NCBI GenBank assembly: GCA_964020085.1
Contig: CAXHUQ010000384.1
Location: forward strand, 15,001 to 79,000
Length of the DNA stretch: 64,000 bases
Direction of reading: 5' to 3'
From: Micromussa lordhowensis
Taxonomy: Eukaryota; Cnidaria; Anthozoa; Scleractinia; Lobophylliidae
The position numbers and the translations under genes are program-made. Of the stretch, positions 28,413-40,972 are shown piece by piece (the first letter of the stretch is position 1; every line of letters begins with the position of its first letter). The notes beneath the pieces are model-generated. The model saw only the letters and a program-made list of their open reading frames with translations. It was not told the DNA's origin and did no database searches.

Positions 28413-30036
28413 TTATATAATAACGAAAAGCCTTTTTTGTTTCTAAGTATTTCAACATAACGCGAAAGCCGGCCTTTTGCCCCGCCTTTGCACGAAAAAA
28501 GCCATTTGACGTGATCTATGATATACAAAATGAAACAATTTCATTGGTTGCTACACGTAGCAAAGAATTGTGATTGGTCGAGAAAAATCACGCCACTGTC
28601 AAATTTAACTCAAGCGTCGCTTCTCGTGGAATGAGAACTTACAGCGAAAGCAGAATTGAACTGCGAAAATCTACAAATCTTGAAAATGCTGGACAAGTCA
28701 AGTCAGTTTTTGTCATCAGAGCAGCCCAGTGAACAGCTTGGATGTTGCCTTGAATATTGCAGGAGTTGAAAAAATACGCTCGGAAAACTTGCCATTGCGG
28801 TCAACCCGGAGGCCATTCGATTCAAGCTTTGAAGTACTTTCCGCCATTTTAAAACACGGAGGGAAAAACCTTGTAATGATGACGTCAATCGTGCATCTGT
28901 CCTCTAATAGATCATAGGCGAGAACCAATCAAAATGTGAGAATAACCTGGGTTATTATATAAATATATATCTTCAGTGCTAGTAGTTTCAGTTCAGCCTT
29001 TCAACTATATACCGTTACTTTGGATGTAATGTTCTTAGCATCCTTTGTATGCTACAAGTTGTTACTTAATGTCTATTAGTTCTTTTTGGAAACCGCCTTA
29101 TTAGTCGTTAAGTGCCGATTATTTCGTCTGTTACATGCTTATGTATCTAAATTCTGTATCTTAGCTGTACTTTATTTAATTTTCATTTTTCAGTTCGAAC
29201 CTACTTATTTGTACCGCAACTACGATACTACATCGTTATTTTTGGAACAGTTTTGCTACCGCTTCTGTCATCACCGTCGCTACTAGTGTAACACGTGAAC
29301 CTTAAACTGTGATCAAATGTGTTTTAATCATTCTGCGAGTGGAGTTCAAATCGTCTATCGCCTCGCACATCGCTACCCCTATAATTGTTAAGTTTCCGAG
29401 TAAGAAGCAACCTTAGGATCTTGGCAGTTACATTGCTTAGGCTCATTTCTAATGCAAGATATGTCTCCAAGCATTTCCTTTCGAGGGACAAAATATGAAA
29501 TTTGCCGTGAACATGTTGCTTACTTGCATCATATAGTGTGACACTGGGCCCGGCTGTTTGATTAAAACTGCATGCAAGTACAGTATGTAGATTCTTTTCA
29601 CGGATATCATATTTGTCCTCTTATGTTTTTCTTCGGAGACGCCGTAGCTTTACTGAGAGAAAGCTATACATTTGTCTAGAGTCGTTCTTATGTTTCTTGC
29701 ATATATCTGATCGAGCTTATGTTTCTCGCGCTCGATGTTTAGGTTTTTTCCTCCTTTTGTTCGTTCTTATACCACATGATTCAAATGTAGCTGTTTACGC
29801 CCAAGCCTGTTGACTGTGTTGGGTGTTCTATATGCCATTGTTCGGCTTAGTTCAAGGATTGGAATCTGTTTTCCATAAATACGCGGAAAAATTAATCACC
29901 CTCTTGGGGGGTTGTTCTATCACAGCTGATGATTGGCTTTCTATTGAACTATAACCTAGCACCGATTGGTTCTTCGGTGATCTCCACATGCTCCCCGGCT
30001 GATCTTTTTGAACTAAGGGAAAGGAATGTTCCCTTG
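28413..30036. other. Unannotated stretch
   Basis: A partial end related to MITE family A (CTAATAGATCATAGGCGAGAA) lies near 28902. Otherwise no gene, RNA or repeat was recognised. Confidence 0.3.
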
Positions 30037-30113
30037 GCTTCAGCAGACGTTCGTGGGGGAGGAAGGTTGCGTGCCGAGCCCAATGAGCGTCTGCGTAGGA
30101 GGCTAGAAAGGTA
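30037..30113 (+). repeat. Inverted repeat, right copy of an 80-bp unit
   Basis: Pairs with 27203-27285 in opposite orientation. Confidence 0.45.
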
Positions 30114-30239
30114 CGTACGTCTATAAATTCTGTGTTTGTGACTTTGTGATAGAAATGTTTTGGCGGCGTGGTTTTGAATAGATCAGAACGTGTGAATCAA
30201 ATCTAAAACTTCGAGCAGCTATATCTGGCATACTAATAG

Positions 30240-32258
30240 ACATGGCAACAACGCTAAATTTAGAAACCCAGCTGGCATTGCGGTGAAACAGAGCGGGAAG
30301 CTGTACATTTGTGACCAAGGACACGGAAGAATTAGAGTAGTCAATTTGCGAACGCTTTTCTGTCACGCTTTCCAGATTGTACAAGGGGACGCCAAAGAAA
30401 GCCAAAGTGAGGAAGAAGACTGCACCGTTAGACGTATCCGTAAAGTCCATGTACATGATCTTTCCCTTATTTCTGGAGGTAATGTACCAGATCTGGTGTC
30501 ATATGTGCGTCTGCAAAGGATAGTGAAGAACTGTTTGTGTCAGACATTCGTCTTGGTAAGATTTTTTCAATTTCAGGTGTTGTAGACGAAGAGGAAACTG
30601 ACTGCGTCGGGTAGTTAAATGAATTGTTTTGTTTTGATCGATCTAGTTTATTAACTTCATTAGCCTTAACACGTGACCAGCAATACCTGTTAGTTGGAGA
30701 CGGGAATGGTTCATGTATTCATCTTGTCAAGTGAGAGGACGATTGAAACTGAGAATAATTTCGAATATTCCAGGCCTCATGGATATTGCAGTTACAGATG
30801 ATGGAACGTGTTCTTGTCCTCCAGCAAAGAACACGCACTGTTCAGCTTGAAGGAAGAAGAGATGCTTGGGTGTACAGAAACAAAAAGTGTGTGGAGAAAC
30901 TGCAGGTCATCGTGATGGTGTCCAAAGTTGATGGAACAAGCCTACTGCTTTATGCGTATATCGAAACACTGTTTTCATATGTGATACCGGCAACAAAGCA
31001 GTAGGAATGTTGACGTCAGAAAAGGGACTCATCCCCCTGCAAAGTAAGATGGCCCAATATGCAAACGTGTTCCAACTCGACAAGAAAGCCAAAGAAGAAG
31101 ACCTACCACGTACATTTGAAGATCATGTGAAATGTGTCGAGGAGTTGGTTGCATTTCTCTCTAACCACAAACAGGAAGCCTTGGCCTGGAGAGGACGAGC
31201 AAGTGGAATATCAATGGTCCCGACATATCAGTTTTCCCATACCTTGATGCACCCAACAGTCCTTGCTCATAGTGCTAGAATCGCTGACCAGCCTTGCCAA
31301 CACGCTAACGGAGATCGAGCATAGTCACCTTCTGGACAGGATCTGTTTCGAAAGTATGACAACTTTGGGTGTGGAATGCTATTTCAAAGGAATGTGAACA
31401 GACCACGACATGCCTACAGTGGCTAACTACGCTTACAGAAGAGCGCGCTGCGTGGAAGACGATATGCTGCGCATTTATCAGGGGGATTTCTCATATTTCA
31501 CTGGGCCCAATTCAGTTTATCCGGAGAAAATTACAAAGGTGAACCCCCAAACATCGAGGCGACCAAACAAGCAGTCAGCAGTCCCTGAAGGAACAGGCAG
31601 CAAACAAGAATTTGCTGGAGAGTACGAAAGAGGCGCAAGACTGGAAAATGTTCGCTCAAAAACGAAAGAGCTAACTGGCACCCTTCCTTATGCCCTTAGT
31701 ATGTGTCCCACTACCATCACAGCCTCGTTAGAGGAAAGCGAAGACCTAAAAACAGCCTGCCAAGTTGTGGATGCTAACGTGACACTGTGGAGTACCGCTG
31801 TACGGGTGCAAACCATTTACCAGAAAGACGACTTATTGGCAGTAAGACACAACTGTAGAAGAGAGATCTCACCTTTCTGGCTAGCAGTTCTTCTGGAGGA
31901 TGTACAAATAGAAGTGGTTGGTGGAAATTTTCTGCAGAAAAGAGTATCCCTAAAGTGGCCAAACCAGACAAGTGATTCACTAACATACACCTCCAGTGAT
32001 GTCTGTTATGGGAATTCCCCCAAGTGCATTCTAACCCAAGTACTCGACTTTTCTTCCGATGGATCAGACATTATTTTAACATCAGAGGAGGATAACAGGC
32101 TCTGTCGAATTGCAAATGGGGACTATGGTGACGATGATGACAATGAGAATGAAACTGCACCACCAGCTGCAGAGGATGAGGGAGAAGTATCCCTCCCGAT
32201 AAGACTACCAGGAGTTAGTTTATCAGGATGGAGAATGACATGGTTTATTCTAAGATAA
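30240..32258 (+). pseudogene. NHL-repeat protein gene, decayed
   Basis: Fragments in several plus-strand frames line up in one order. First NHL-type blades (RNPAGIAVKQSGKLYICD and a later DQQYLLVGDGNG), then a region with LIPLQSKMAQYANVFQLD and TFEDHVKCVEELVAFL. The longest open part is 31410-32258 (YAYRRARCVEDDMLRIYQG, WLAVLLEDVQIEVVGGNF) with an acidic tail (GDDDDNENE). This matches a family I recall as repeated in cnidarian genomes, in which beta-propeller repeats precede an uncharacterised domain. Frame changes near 30600, 31000, 31220 and 31390 break it. A degraded gene or old retrocopy fits better than an active gene with introns, since junctions lack consistent GT/AG borders. Confidence 0.5.
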
Positions 32259-32396
32259 ACGTTTTCCGTTGCCTATGTAGCTGGCAGTATAGTAATTGGA
32301 CTATCTTCACGCTATTTGTTGGTAAGCTGTTACTGAAGTTTTACATTTCTTTGTGCCAATTAAACAATTCGGGGATTAATTATGTTTGAACCTTAA

Positions 32397-34445
32397 AGTG
32401 CCACTGCGACAAAATTTTCGAATTCATTGTTTTTGCATTTTCTGAATCTTTAAGTGGTACTTACTCACCTGTCCAAGCCGTTTTGTCCAACAAGCGCGGG
32501 AAGATGGATTTTTTTACGGTTTTTTCCCGATATTTTTCGTCCACCATTATTAAATCATGTTCCTGCAACCCCATAAGGCCTTGCTGCTTTGTGACATCAT
32601 ACTCCTAACCAACTAGGCTCACATGGCGAATTTTGTTATAACATCTCTATGTAGTTCGCAGTCAACTGGCTTTGCAACGTGAATCTAGCACTCTATTCAA
32701 ATCGAACCGTGCCCGATCGATGTGTAGTACACAGATGCAGCAATAGATCAGATATGAATGCAGGTATTTCTGCTCATTTTAGTCCTACGATTAAAAAGTA
32801 AGCGAGATAAGTGGTTGAGATTCGTGCACACTTGCCGCGCGAACTTCAACACGAGGATCCCGAGCGGAAAGTTTGTGGCGGGTGTCAGTCCATTTCGCGA
32901 AGGAATGTTTTTCAAGAGCGTTTTATATAGCAGGTTGTCGTCGTCGGCTTATTCTTGGTTCAATTCCTACAATATGGAAGATCGAGCCAGGGAAACAAAC
33001 GACAACACCGCAAGTTAAGCTTAAGCCTTGTTTAATTTTATCTAAGCTTCAGTATTGTGTCAGCCATGAAGTTTTTTCAGTTTTTCGTACAAGTATCCTA
33101 TATGTTAAGTCCCAGACATCTCTGCGATTTGTAAATATTTCTTCAAGTAACTCATCAATTTTAGTATTGTTCATATCGTCGCACTATTGTATTTTAGTTT
33201 GTTATACCTTCTGTTATATCTTCTGATCATCAATGTGACCTTTTTGGCAGCACTGGCAGCTGGGAAGGGGTGATTTTAGACTCTGCTGTTGCCCCTCTAA
33301 AATTCCAAATTTTGGAGGTTTCCCACTGTCTCAGGTGTCTGTGGTGTTGCCTTCAGCAAACAATGTGGTCAATGTGGTAAACCGTTTAATTTTTCTTTCG
33401 TTTTAAGCCCTATTGCTGCAGTAGCCAAAACCCAACTACTCAGACACACTTTCAAAACCTGGATGCGGAGGAAACTTACTGATCATCTTTTTCAACATCT
33501 GCCATTCTTTCATGACATCCATCAACCTCCATGCAACATCTGCATTCTTCATGCTGGACAACAAACTCCCTTGCACTTATAACCATAACCTTACATGTAC
33601 ATGTATGGGTAAGCTTAAATTCAAAATAACATTAACAGTTAATTGACACCAAAAATATGTATAAATAAACTTAAAATACCTGAAGAACTAAAACTACCAC
33701 TTCGATCTTTTTTTTACTATTATTATTACTATTGGTGATTGACCAAATTACAGAAATTTTAATCGTACAATATCTACGAAACAGACATTTTCAAAAACGG
33801 TGACAGATTGAAACAAACTGCTTGTAATTTTCAGTAGCTCTTTTACAAAAATAGACGCATTGATAAAAGCAGAAAGAATCGCAACGAAGAAACCAAATAT
33901 AATACCAGTCTGGTAGATCTGTCTCGTTAGCAAATCGACTTAGAAGCATGTCCTCGGACTCTTCTTCCTTTACAGCTCTCTGTTCAGCATACTAGGTGGC
34001 TTCTTCGGTGGCAATCTTGCTGGGCACTATCATCGTATGATTGGAAATCTTCACTTGCTGAGCAGAAGCTAGCCTCTGAACATTCAGAGCAACCTCCACT
34101 ACTGTTTACAGACAAACTTTACCCAAAATGAACTTCTAAATTGACAGACATTTCGCGAATACTAAGATAAAAACTTGACTGATATCAACGGCAATCAAAG
34201 GTAAATCAATCTCGTGTTAGGAATATGACGTCACAAGTAGATATGCCGCTGTGAAAATGCGGGCTCAACTGGAACCAATTTCGAGTAATGGCGGACGAAA
34301 ATTATCACTTTTCGAGCAGCGAAATTTTAATGAAGTCTTTTTAATTTTTTCTTTTTGGACGAAAGGACATCGTACATGATGGTAAGTTATTCTGTATAAA
34401 AAAAAAATGGGAAAAAGAAATGTGAAATTTCGTCGCAGTGGCACT
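32397..34445. mobile_element. 2-kb TTAA-flanked non-autonomous DNA transposon
   Basis: AGTGCCACTGCGAC at the left and GTCGCAGTGGCACT at the right are perfect inverted ends, each bounded by TTAA (32393-32396, 34446-34449). Inside is a THAP-domain remnant and otherwise non-coding sequence. TTAA targets with a THAP-type protein are reported for Kolobok elements. Confidence 0.75.
32740..33000 (+). pseudogene. THAP-domain remnant
   Basis: One frame reads DKWLRFVHTCRANFN and the next SVHFAKECFSRAFY then RRRLILGSIPTIW. This is the order of a THAP zinc-finger C-terminal half (W...F...CS-x-HF...F...R-L-x-x-G-(A/S)-x-P-T-I). Two frames and an in-frame stop before it show decay. It probably derives from the transposase of the parent element. 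Confidence 0.45.
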
Positions 34446-34786
34446 TTAAAAGCACTGATTTTAGCAATGTGTAGCTCTTTGGTTACTCTTGACGCCTTTG
34501 TTATTATTAAAATAAGAATAGCCCTTCCTCGTTAGTATTTCTTCAACGATGTGGACTCAGTGGACTTCAGAAACCTCTCCTATATTCACAATCCTCTCGG
34601 GTAAGGCCAAGAATTATATTTTATACTTATATTTTATGCAAGACAATGTACACTTTGGGTAAAAAAGAACAAGCTTTTTTGTGAAAACAAAGTTCAACGG
34701 AAAAATAGAACTTTGAAATCTGAATCCAGCCACTTGTGGAATCTGGAATCCAAGACTCTCTTGGATTACCTTACGTGGGGCGACGA

Positions 34787-34965
34787 GACGGTGGTGTGGT
34801 TGTTGGAGGCGAATCCTCATAAGCATCATTTAGCTTTTCCTCCAGCTTGTATTCGTCGGTGTCCGTAGGAGGACAGTACGAAGGTTTGCTTGGGACTGTG
34901 AAATCGACATCCCCGTCACCAGATTTACTTCGCTCAAAATAGTGCAATAGGTCATTATCTGACAT
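34787..34965 (-). CDS. Candidate first exon of an unknown protein
   Basis: From ATG 34965 the frame encodes MSDNDLLHYFERSKSGDGD, then an acidic, Pro/Thr-rich low-complexity part ending PPTTTPPSRRP where it runs into the repeat end at 34786. No domain is recognised. It may be an exon of a host gene truncated by the repeat insertion, or chance. Confidence 0.3.
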
Positions 34966-35450
34966 TATAGTTGTTTCAGCATGACCACTTGGTTTTGATT
35001 CTTCACGAATCTCTTCAGCTGCTGTTTGAGGCGTGACAACTTTTAGTTACCGTAAACGTCCCTGTATAAACCGCATCCGTAGGTAAGCCGCACCCCCAAT
35101 TTGGAAGCGCAGATTTTGGAAAAAAATGAAAACAAAAAAAGTTTGAAGTTCCAGTAGAGTTTTATTGCTATAAACAAACAAGGACAAACAATCAAGGTTT
35201 TGAAACACCGACATGGAAGTTATTGCCATCTTTCACATTTATCAAGTCTAAAGAAAGCGAAATTTCATTTGTGGTACCTTAGTTTTCGTTTGAATTTCCG
35301 TCTTCTTTAACTAAAAATGCTTTTTTGATCTGATTTTTCAAATGTGCTTAGTAGCCAAACTTTAAATGTGGGGAGGAGTCTGGGCCAGGGACTGAGCGTT
35401 GTCTCGGCATCATACTAACAGGCGTCAAAAAAATGTTTGGAAACCCGCAA
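34966..35450. other. Unannotated stretch
   Basis: Contains TACCGTAAACGTCCCTG and GCCGCACCCCCAATTT near 35048-35100, a motif typical of short dispersed repeats. No gene. Confidence 0.3.
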
Positions 35451-35740
35451 TAGGCGAAAAACTTGATGCAGAACAGGAGCTTGATAATGCAGTCAACAAA
35501 TTTTGCGTGAAGGTGGTCAAAAACAACGAAACAGTCGGCCATTTATCTCGCAAGTACTCGTGAATTTTGTGGTATTTTATCGCACGTGGCGGAAAGATTT
35601 GGAGGTGACTGGCCGTAGACAACACTGCAAACAACTGTGCAGAAGAATGGAGATTTCTTGTAGGTTGGTGTTTAGTTGTTTGAGTAAAGTGAAAATTAAT
35701 TGCTCGAAAGAATTCTTGGAGAGCAAGATTCGCCAATAAA
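35451..35740 (+). pseudogene. HIRAN-like domain fragment
   Basis: The plus strand reads DNAVNKFCVKVVKNNETVG then HLSRKYS, an in-frame stop, ILWYFIARGGKIW and, after a frame change, LEVTGRR. This order (DxxAVxVxx...VGHxxRxxS...F...GG.I...VTGRR) resembles HIRAN-type domains found in repeated invertebrate genes. Too short and broken to be active. Confidence 0.4.
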
Positions 35741-36209
35741 CACTCTAACACACAATGGCTCCTTTAGGATTCACCACTCATGAAAAAGTCAATGAAAAAC
35801 AGCAACATGCTCTCAGGTTCTTTTATGTTTAGTTCTTGATATCTTAAGAAGATTTATGAATATTAATTAGGTTTTTGAGAACTCCAAACACAGATGTATC
35901 CGTGGATAAGCTGCAGCCTTGCACCTCGTCAAGTTAGTTAATCTTTGAATCTCTAACGCAAGTACTAAATATCTTGCCACAGAAATGATCTACATTGAAT
36001 AGATTTGCGCACGAACGTTTTTGAGTTATTTTTTGTAAAAAATATCTCTTGGTTGGCATGTAGGACTATGTATTCCATGGATGGATGAATGGGTGGACGG
36101 GCGATGTATCTATTTCAGGCCAATTAGATTGAAGCTACTATGAACAACCAATCCAATTGCCGCTTGTAACGATACTTGTTGACGTCAGCTAAACATGGCG
36201 GAAAAACCA

Positions 36210-36620
36210 TTGTCGTTTGGCGTTGTTTCACACCGGATTATGATGGCGGGAATTGAGTGTATGAACTTATACATCATTTTGGAGGAAAGGTGTTTTCGAA
36301 TGAGGATTTACACTGCGGAAATACGGACAGAAATCACTGAAACCAGTCAAAACGTTACCTTGAGGTGGAACTAGCCAGCGCTGGCTCGTTTTGGCGAAGT
36401 GGTGCTTCCAACAGTCCATGTATGGCGATACTGACAAATCAAAGGTTAATTTTACGAATTATCACTGAGTCGTTCCACATTGCTTTACGCTGGATTATGA
36501 TACAGGGAACTGAAGTTATCATCCGATATTTTGTTTCTGGATGAAATATTGATTTATACTGTGGAAATATGAACAGAAATGTCGAAGTCAGTGAAAATGT
36601 CACCTTGAGGCGGAACGAAC
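36210..36620. repeat. Diverged tandem duplication, period about 255 bp
   Basis: 36210-36370 and 36465-36620 share GGATTATGAT, TTTACACTGCGGAAATA / TTTATACTGTGGAAATA, AGAAAT and ACCTTGAGG-GGAAC in the same order. Non-coding. Confidence 0.5.
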
Positions 36621-38084
36621 AAGCTTGTCTTTGTTTTTTCGAAGCTAAGATTTGGATGAAGAGCAAGTGGGTACTTTTCTGTCGTTAGTGATCAAAGAAT
36701 ATTTTTTAATGCTTTGTATAAATAATTTAAGTATATTTTCTGCAGTTTCTCCAATCTTCAATGTTAATTTGTGCGAAGCCTTGTAGTTGCAGTCAGTTTG
36801 TTTACGACGAATTGAAGCCAAATAAAATTGTTTTTTGCGAGCGGTCTAATGTAAGCTTGTATTTGTTACCGCTCCGTTTATAATTTTCTTTGTTTCTACA
36901 ATGTCTAATCTTAAAGTCTGTGAAGTCTCGGAGCGGTGCAGAAGTTTTGAACGTTTTTAAGTCTAATGACTAAAGCTAGTTATGAAATTATAAGACCACT
37001 GAGTTTTAAAACTTGTTTTTGTTGCTAGGTGGTAACTTGACACTTGTGTTTTGGGGATGAGAGGTTGCAACAGAACTCATGAATCTTCAGTGATTCATCT
37101 TGTTATTTGTGTTTCCAGGGACATTAATTTGTTGCAATAAGTATTCGAATCATTCATTCAATTCCCCCCAATTCAAGGTTGTGTAGGTGCTGTGATCTGC
37201 GTAGTCTTGGAAATAGGAAAATCACCATTGTTTGGCGGGAAGTGGAAATGTTTCCAGGGAAATCCAAAACCAATCAGGTTTGATTTAAAAAAAAATTGTT
37301 GGTTAGAAAGTGGGACGGTATGTTGTTAAAACAGATTGCCCGATTAACAAAGGTAACTTTTACGTTTCTCACAAAGTTACTTTTTCTGTATCTCTCTTCT
37401 TTCTTGTCACCAAAAAGGTTCTCAGATGTTGGGAAGGGTTATGTAAGAAGAACTTCCCAAACTGTGCAGATTTCGTGACATCTTATGAAATTTATACTTT
37501 CTTTTAGAGGTCTAGTTGTTTCACCTTCAAAAGTGTCTTCTGGTTCAGATGCCTTTTAGAATCCATGATAATTTGAAATGGTTTCTTGGAATGTCAAACC
37601 AAAGTAACTTTAATCGATCTTATCAATGCTGGCAACAATAAGACAACCCTTTTGCATTAAATTAGGTCTTGTTATAAAATGAGTCCATAAAAATTACCCA
37701 CCAATCTGCTTTTACCATTTAGCTACTATTTCAGACTGCATAATTTAGCTGTGTTGCTGGGAACAGACAAGGTGAAACAAGTTATTGCCAACGAGCCAGC
37801 CGAGCGAAGACGCTCGGCTGGCGAGGCGGCAGAGAATAGTGCCGCACGAAGAATGGCATATGCGAAAAAATTCTCGATCGAGCTCTGAAAGTGTAACTGT
37901 AAGGTGTAAGATGTAACAATGGCTCAGTTTGAGCCAATTGCAAGGACGGAACTATTCGAGCTATTGTAGTTTTTAGCCAATCAGGAGGCGCGTTACATCT
38001 AGACTTGTCTCGTGGAATGTCATTGTTTTTTTTTGTGTTTATCCAACTGTGAACAATTTCATGGTCTCAGAACATATCGAACCA
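36621..38084. other. Unannotated stretch with one strong hairpin
   Basis: A perfect 12-bp stem, GCCAGCCGAGCG (37795-37806) with its complement (37811-37822) and loop AAGA, stands out. No gene recognised in this stretch or in 35741-36209. Confidence 0.4.
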
Positions 38085-38560
38085 GTGTTTCCTCTCTCAC
38101 TTTATCGAAATGAAAGTTCAATTGGGGAGCGTACCCTTTACAAAACTCTTCTTCTAATTCGAATATTCAGGAAAACTGCAAATCCAAGACACAAAATCGA
38201 CACGAAAACGAACCAGCGTGTTCATGAATCGAAACAGTGTATTCCTTCTCTGTTTACCTATATCGAACTGAAAGTTCCATCGGGCAGCCTTTTTGGAAAG
38301 ATTGTGTTCACCAGTCGAACCACTAGAGCAAATCCAGTGTTGAAATCTAGCATATCGAACTGAAGGTTGAGTCGGCAGTGTTTCCGAACAGAACTGAACA
38401 AGCATGTTTATCATACAGTCGAATCCAGTGTTCAAAACACAAATCGGATCTGTTTTGCCACAGAATTAAACGAGTCGTGTTCATCAATCAAACTAGCGTG
38501 TTCACTTTCACTTTGACTTTGCCCATCATATTGAACTGAAAGTTCGACCGAGCAGCGATA
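38085..38560. repeat. Degenerate tandem repeat of TCGAACTGAAAGTTC-type units
   Basis: Four diverged units of about 110-160 bases share TATCGAACTGAAAGTTC, a CGGGCAGC-like segment and AATCCAGTGTT / ACCAGCGTGTTCA. The open frame at 38049-38363 lies across it and is not supported as a gene. Confidence 0.45.
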
Positions 38561-39262
38561 CATTCCAATACTCTTGATATTCAGGGATTGTGTGACGAAC
38601 GTTACCGGCCGGTAAACGCGTAATAATTTTCTCTCGGTAATGTTTGCAAGAGAAGAGAACCAAAAATCCGTTATGCTGTATTAATAAACCCCTTATTATA
38701 GCACAAATTATTCGCTCGTTGGCACTCTATCGATAGGTATACCTAGTTTTATTGCTGTATATCGTGACCAACCTTGTTGGATTAACCTAGTCACAATGCT
38801 TTTAATTCACCAAAAAAATCCATGCACACCTAGCGTGCCTATGTTTATAAATGGAAGCTTATTATATAAATAGCTCATTTCCCGAAGGTTTAACTGTACT
38901 CAATTGCCGAAAACTGAGGAGATAGTGAAAATCACAAAATTGATGAGCTGTATGAATTTTCGAATTATGATTCAAGCCCAGTCTATTTGATTGGACAATT
39001 CAACCGTGAAGTGACAAGATACCATTTCACTGCAGTGAAATGATATATCACTTCACGGGTATCATTTTTAGTTACAGCGTTATCACACTGATATCTACAT
39101 ACAATATGTAATAAAACAATTTCCTGATCTCACATTTATACATGTAATTGAATTGTTTTCTTATTACACCAGCTTTTTATCATGAATGCTGTTGTGTATT
39201 ATTCGGCGGCCATTTTGGATTTATGCAAACCATTTGCCATGTCTGGATTGCAATAGTAAATA
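38561..39262. other. Unannotated stretch with a 54-bp palindrome
   Basis: 39007-39060 is a near-perfect palindrome centred on ATTTCACTGCAGTGAAAT with CCGTGAAGTGA outer arms, like the end of a foldback element. Nothing else seen. Confidence 0.45.
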
Positions 39263-39763
39263 CCGTAAATCCTCGAATTAGTGGCTCCCCTCAATAAGGG
39301 CCCCTCCTATCAGCCAAAATTTACAATTAGCGCCTCCCCTTGAAAAAGCGCCCCATTCCCCTCTTCCTGTTTTATGGAAGAGTACATAGACAACAAAGTA
39401 TGTATAGTTTTGGTCGTTTTTAATCACGAGCAAGTGATTATCGACTCGTTCAACCACTGCACATTGACTGTTGCAATGGTTGGTAGTGTAGATCTGCTGA
39501 TTCATGGCCACAAACCCAACCAACCTTGTGCAGCAGGCCTAGACTGGCTGAAGGAGTTAAATTGCGTAGTTCTTCAAGAGAGACATGATCCCTCTGAAAC
39601 TGCTGATGGACTGACACATACATACATTTCAAAAAATCTGGTCATATCTGGCAATGATTTGAAAAAAAAATTAAATATCCCCCCCCCCCTCGAATAAGCA
39701 CCCCACCCCCGTCTTCTCCTAAATTGAAATAAGAATCCCGGGCACTAATTCGTGGAGTTACGA
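39263..39763 (+). mobile_element. pogo/Tc1-type MITE with transposase tail remnant
   Basis: Ends CCGTAAATCCTCGAATTAGTG and, inverted, TCGTAACTCCACGAATTAGTG; each is bounded by TA (39261-39262, 39764-39765), the target of Tc1/mariner-pogo elements. Inside, plus-strand frame 39374-39697 includes VIIDSFNHCTLTVAMVGSVD, resembling the end of pogo-like transposases (a SFxxCxIxxAxxGxED pattern). The catalytic part is missing. Confidence 0.65.
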
Positions 39764-39765
39764 TA

Positions 39766-40570
39766 ATTATATAGATTTAGCCAAGTCTAACTTTACAGTG
39801 AGGTTTTCTGTTTATATTGTTGGGCCTTCCAAATTTGAATGATCTCGAACTACACAAAACATAAGCGGTGAGAAGCATTTTTATACAAGAAAAATGTATA
39901 CTTTGGTTGACCTTTAATCCTGGGTTAGCGTTATTAGAATCGCTTCAGAACAGCCTGAGAAACTGGGAAGCAACGAAGAATATAATGCGATTTTTCGAGC
40001 CCACAAAAACTATAGGTTGCCAGGGTATGTTGTATTTTATCTTTGCTTTCTTCTGTTTTTTTTTTTAGCTATAAGTCCTGCGACAACTCCTGGACTTTCT
40101 CTTACGTTGGTTCTTGTTGTATTCATGTCAACTTTAAATCTGTATTAACTGGTAAGTAAGCTTTGTTTTATAGTTTGTTTGTTGTTAATTGCAGAAGAAG
40201 TCGTCGGTGACTCTTTATTCTTATTTTGATATTTTAAGTTGTCGATAACAAAATTTTATCAATGACAACGAGGCTGTCAAACGTTATGTTAAGAAAAAAG
40301 ATCTGTTTGACATTTACCAAAACGGTGTTTTGGTGTTCAATGTTCTCTATAAAAATAAGTCGCGCTTGAGGTCAAGAAAAACTGTTAAGCGAACCTCACC
40401 TTAGAGCGTCTAGGTTTCTTAGAAAACATAGGAAACCCATCTTCTATTTGGTGAGAATATAGCATGAAAAAGCGAGAATATTTAACATCTGAGAAGGGGC
40501 GGTGATTGTGCTGACAACACAACATCCGGGATATACATGCTCTATAATTTTCAGCCGTTCTTTTTAGCGA
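39766..40570. other. Unannotated stretch
   Basis: No repeat recognised. A possible short exon at about 40069-40150 has splice-like borders but no family match. Confidence 0.25.
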
Positions 40571-40739
40571 ATAGATTCCATGTTGCCTTGCGTTTGTTTA
40601 GTAATAGATCATAGATGACGTCACAATGCAGTAAGAACAAAACGTGGTTTGTGAACCGTTATGTCACTGATGTCCTTACTATATTATGACGTCATCTGTG
40701 ATCTATTAGTGAACAGATTCACAGCAATATGAAATCTAT
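40571..40739. mobile_element. Foldback MITE, family A copy 2
   Basis: Starts ATAGATTCCATGTTGCC and ends with the inverted GCAATATGAAATCTAT; the middle shows GTAATAGATCATAGATGACGTCA and its inverse. Related to 28224-28412. Confidence 0.7.
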
Positions 40740-40935
40740 CTTTTTATATAATAAAGAAACAAAAAATGTTGAAGAGGTAATTTATACGTCTGTTCCTCAG
40801 TAGATCATAAGTAAGAACCAATCAAAATTGCGGGAAGAATTTAACTTGTTTAAAAACAATTAATGCATCCTCAGCTCCAAAAGCAGGTGTATGTCAAGTA
40901 TTCAATACTAATATTTTAAATGAATAAAGGGGGCA

Positions 40936-40972
<37 letters not shown>

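Noticed and set aside
38049..38363. 104-residue open frame
   Set aside because: It follows a degenerate tandem repeat and has no domain or start context; better explained as repeat sequence.
40069..40150. Possible single exon with T-rich acceptor and GTAAGTAAG donor
   Set aside because: Splice-like borders are good but the 27-residue product matches nothing and no partner exon was found; left as a note only.
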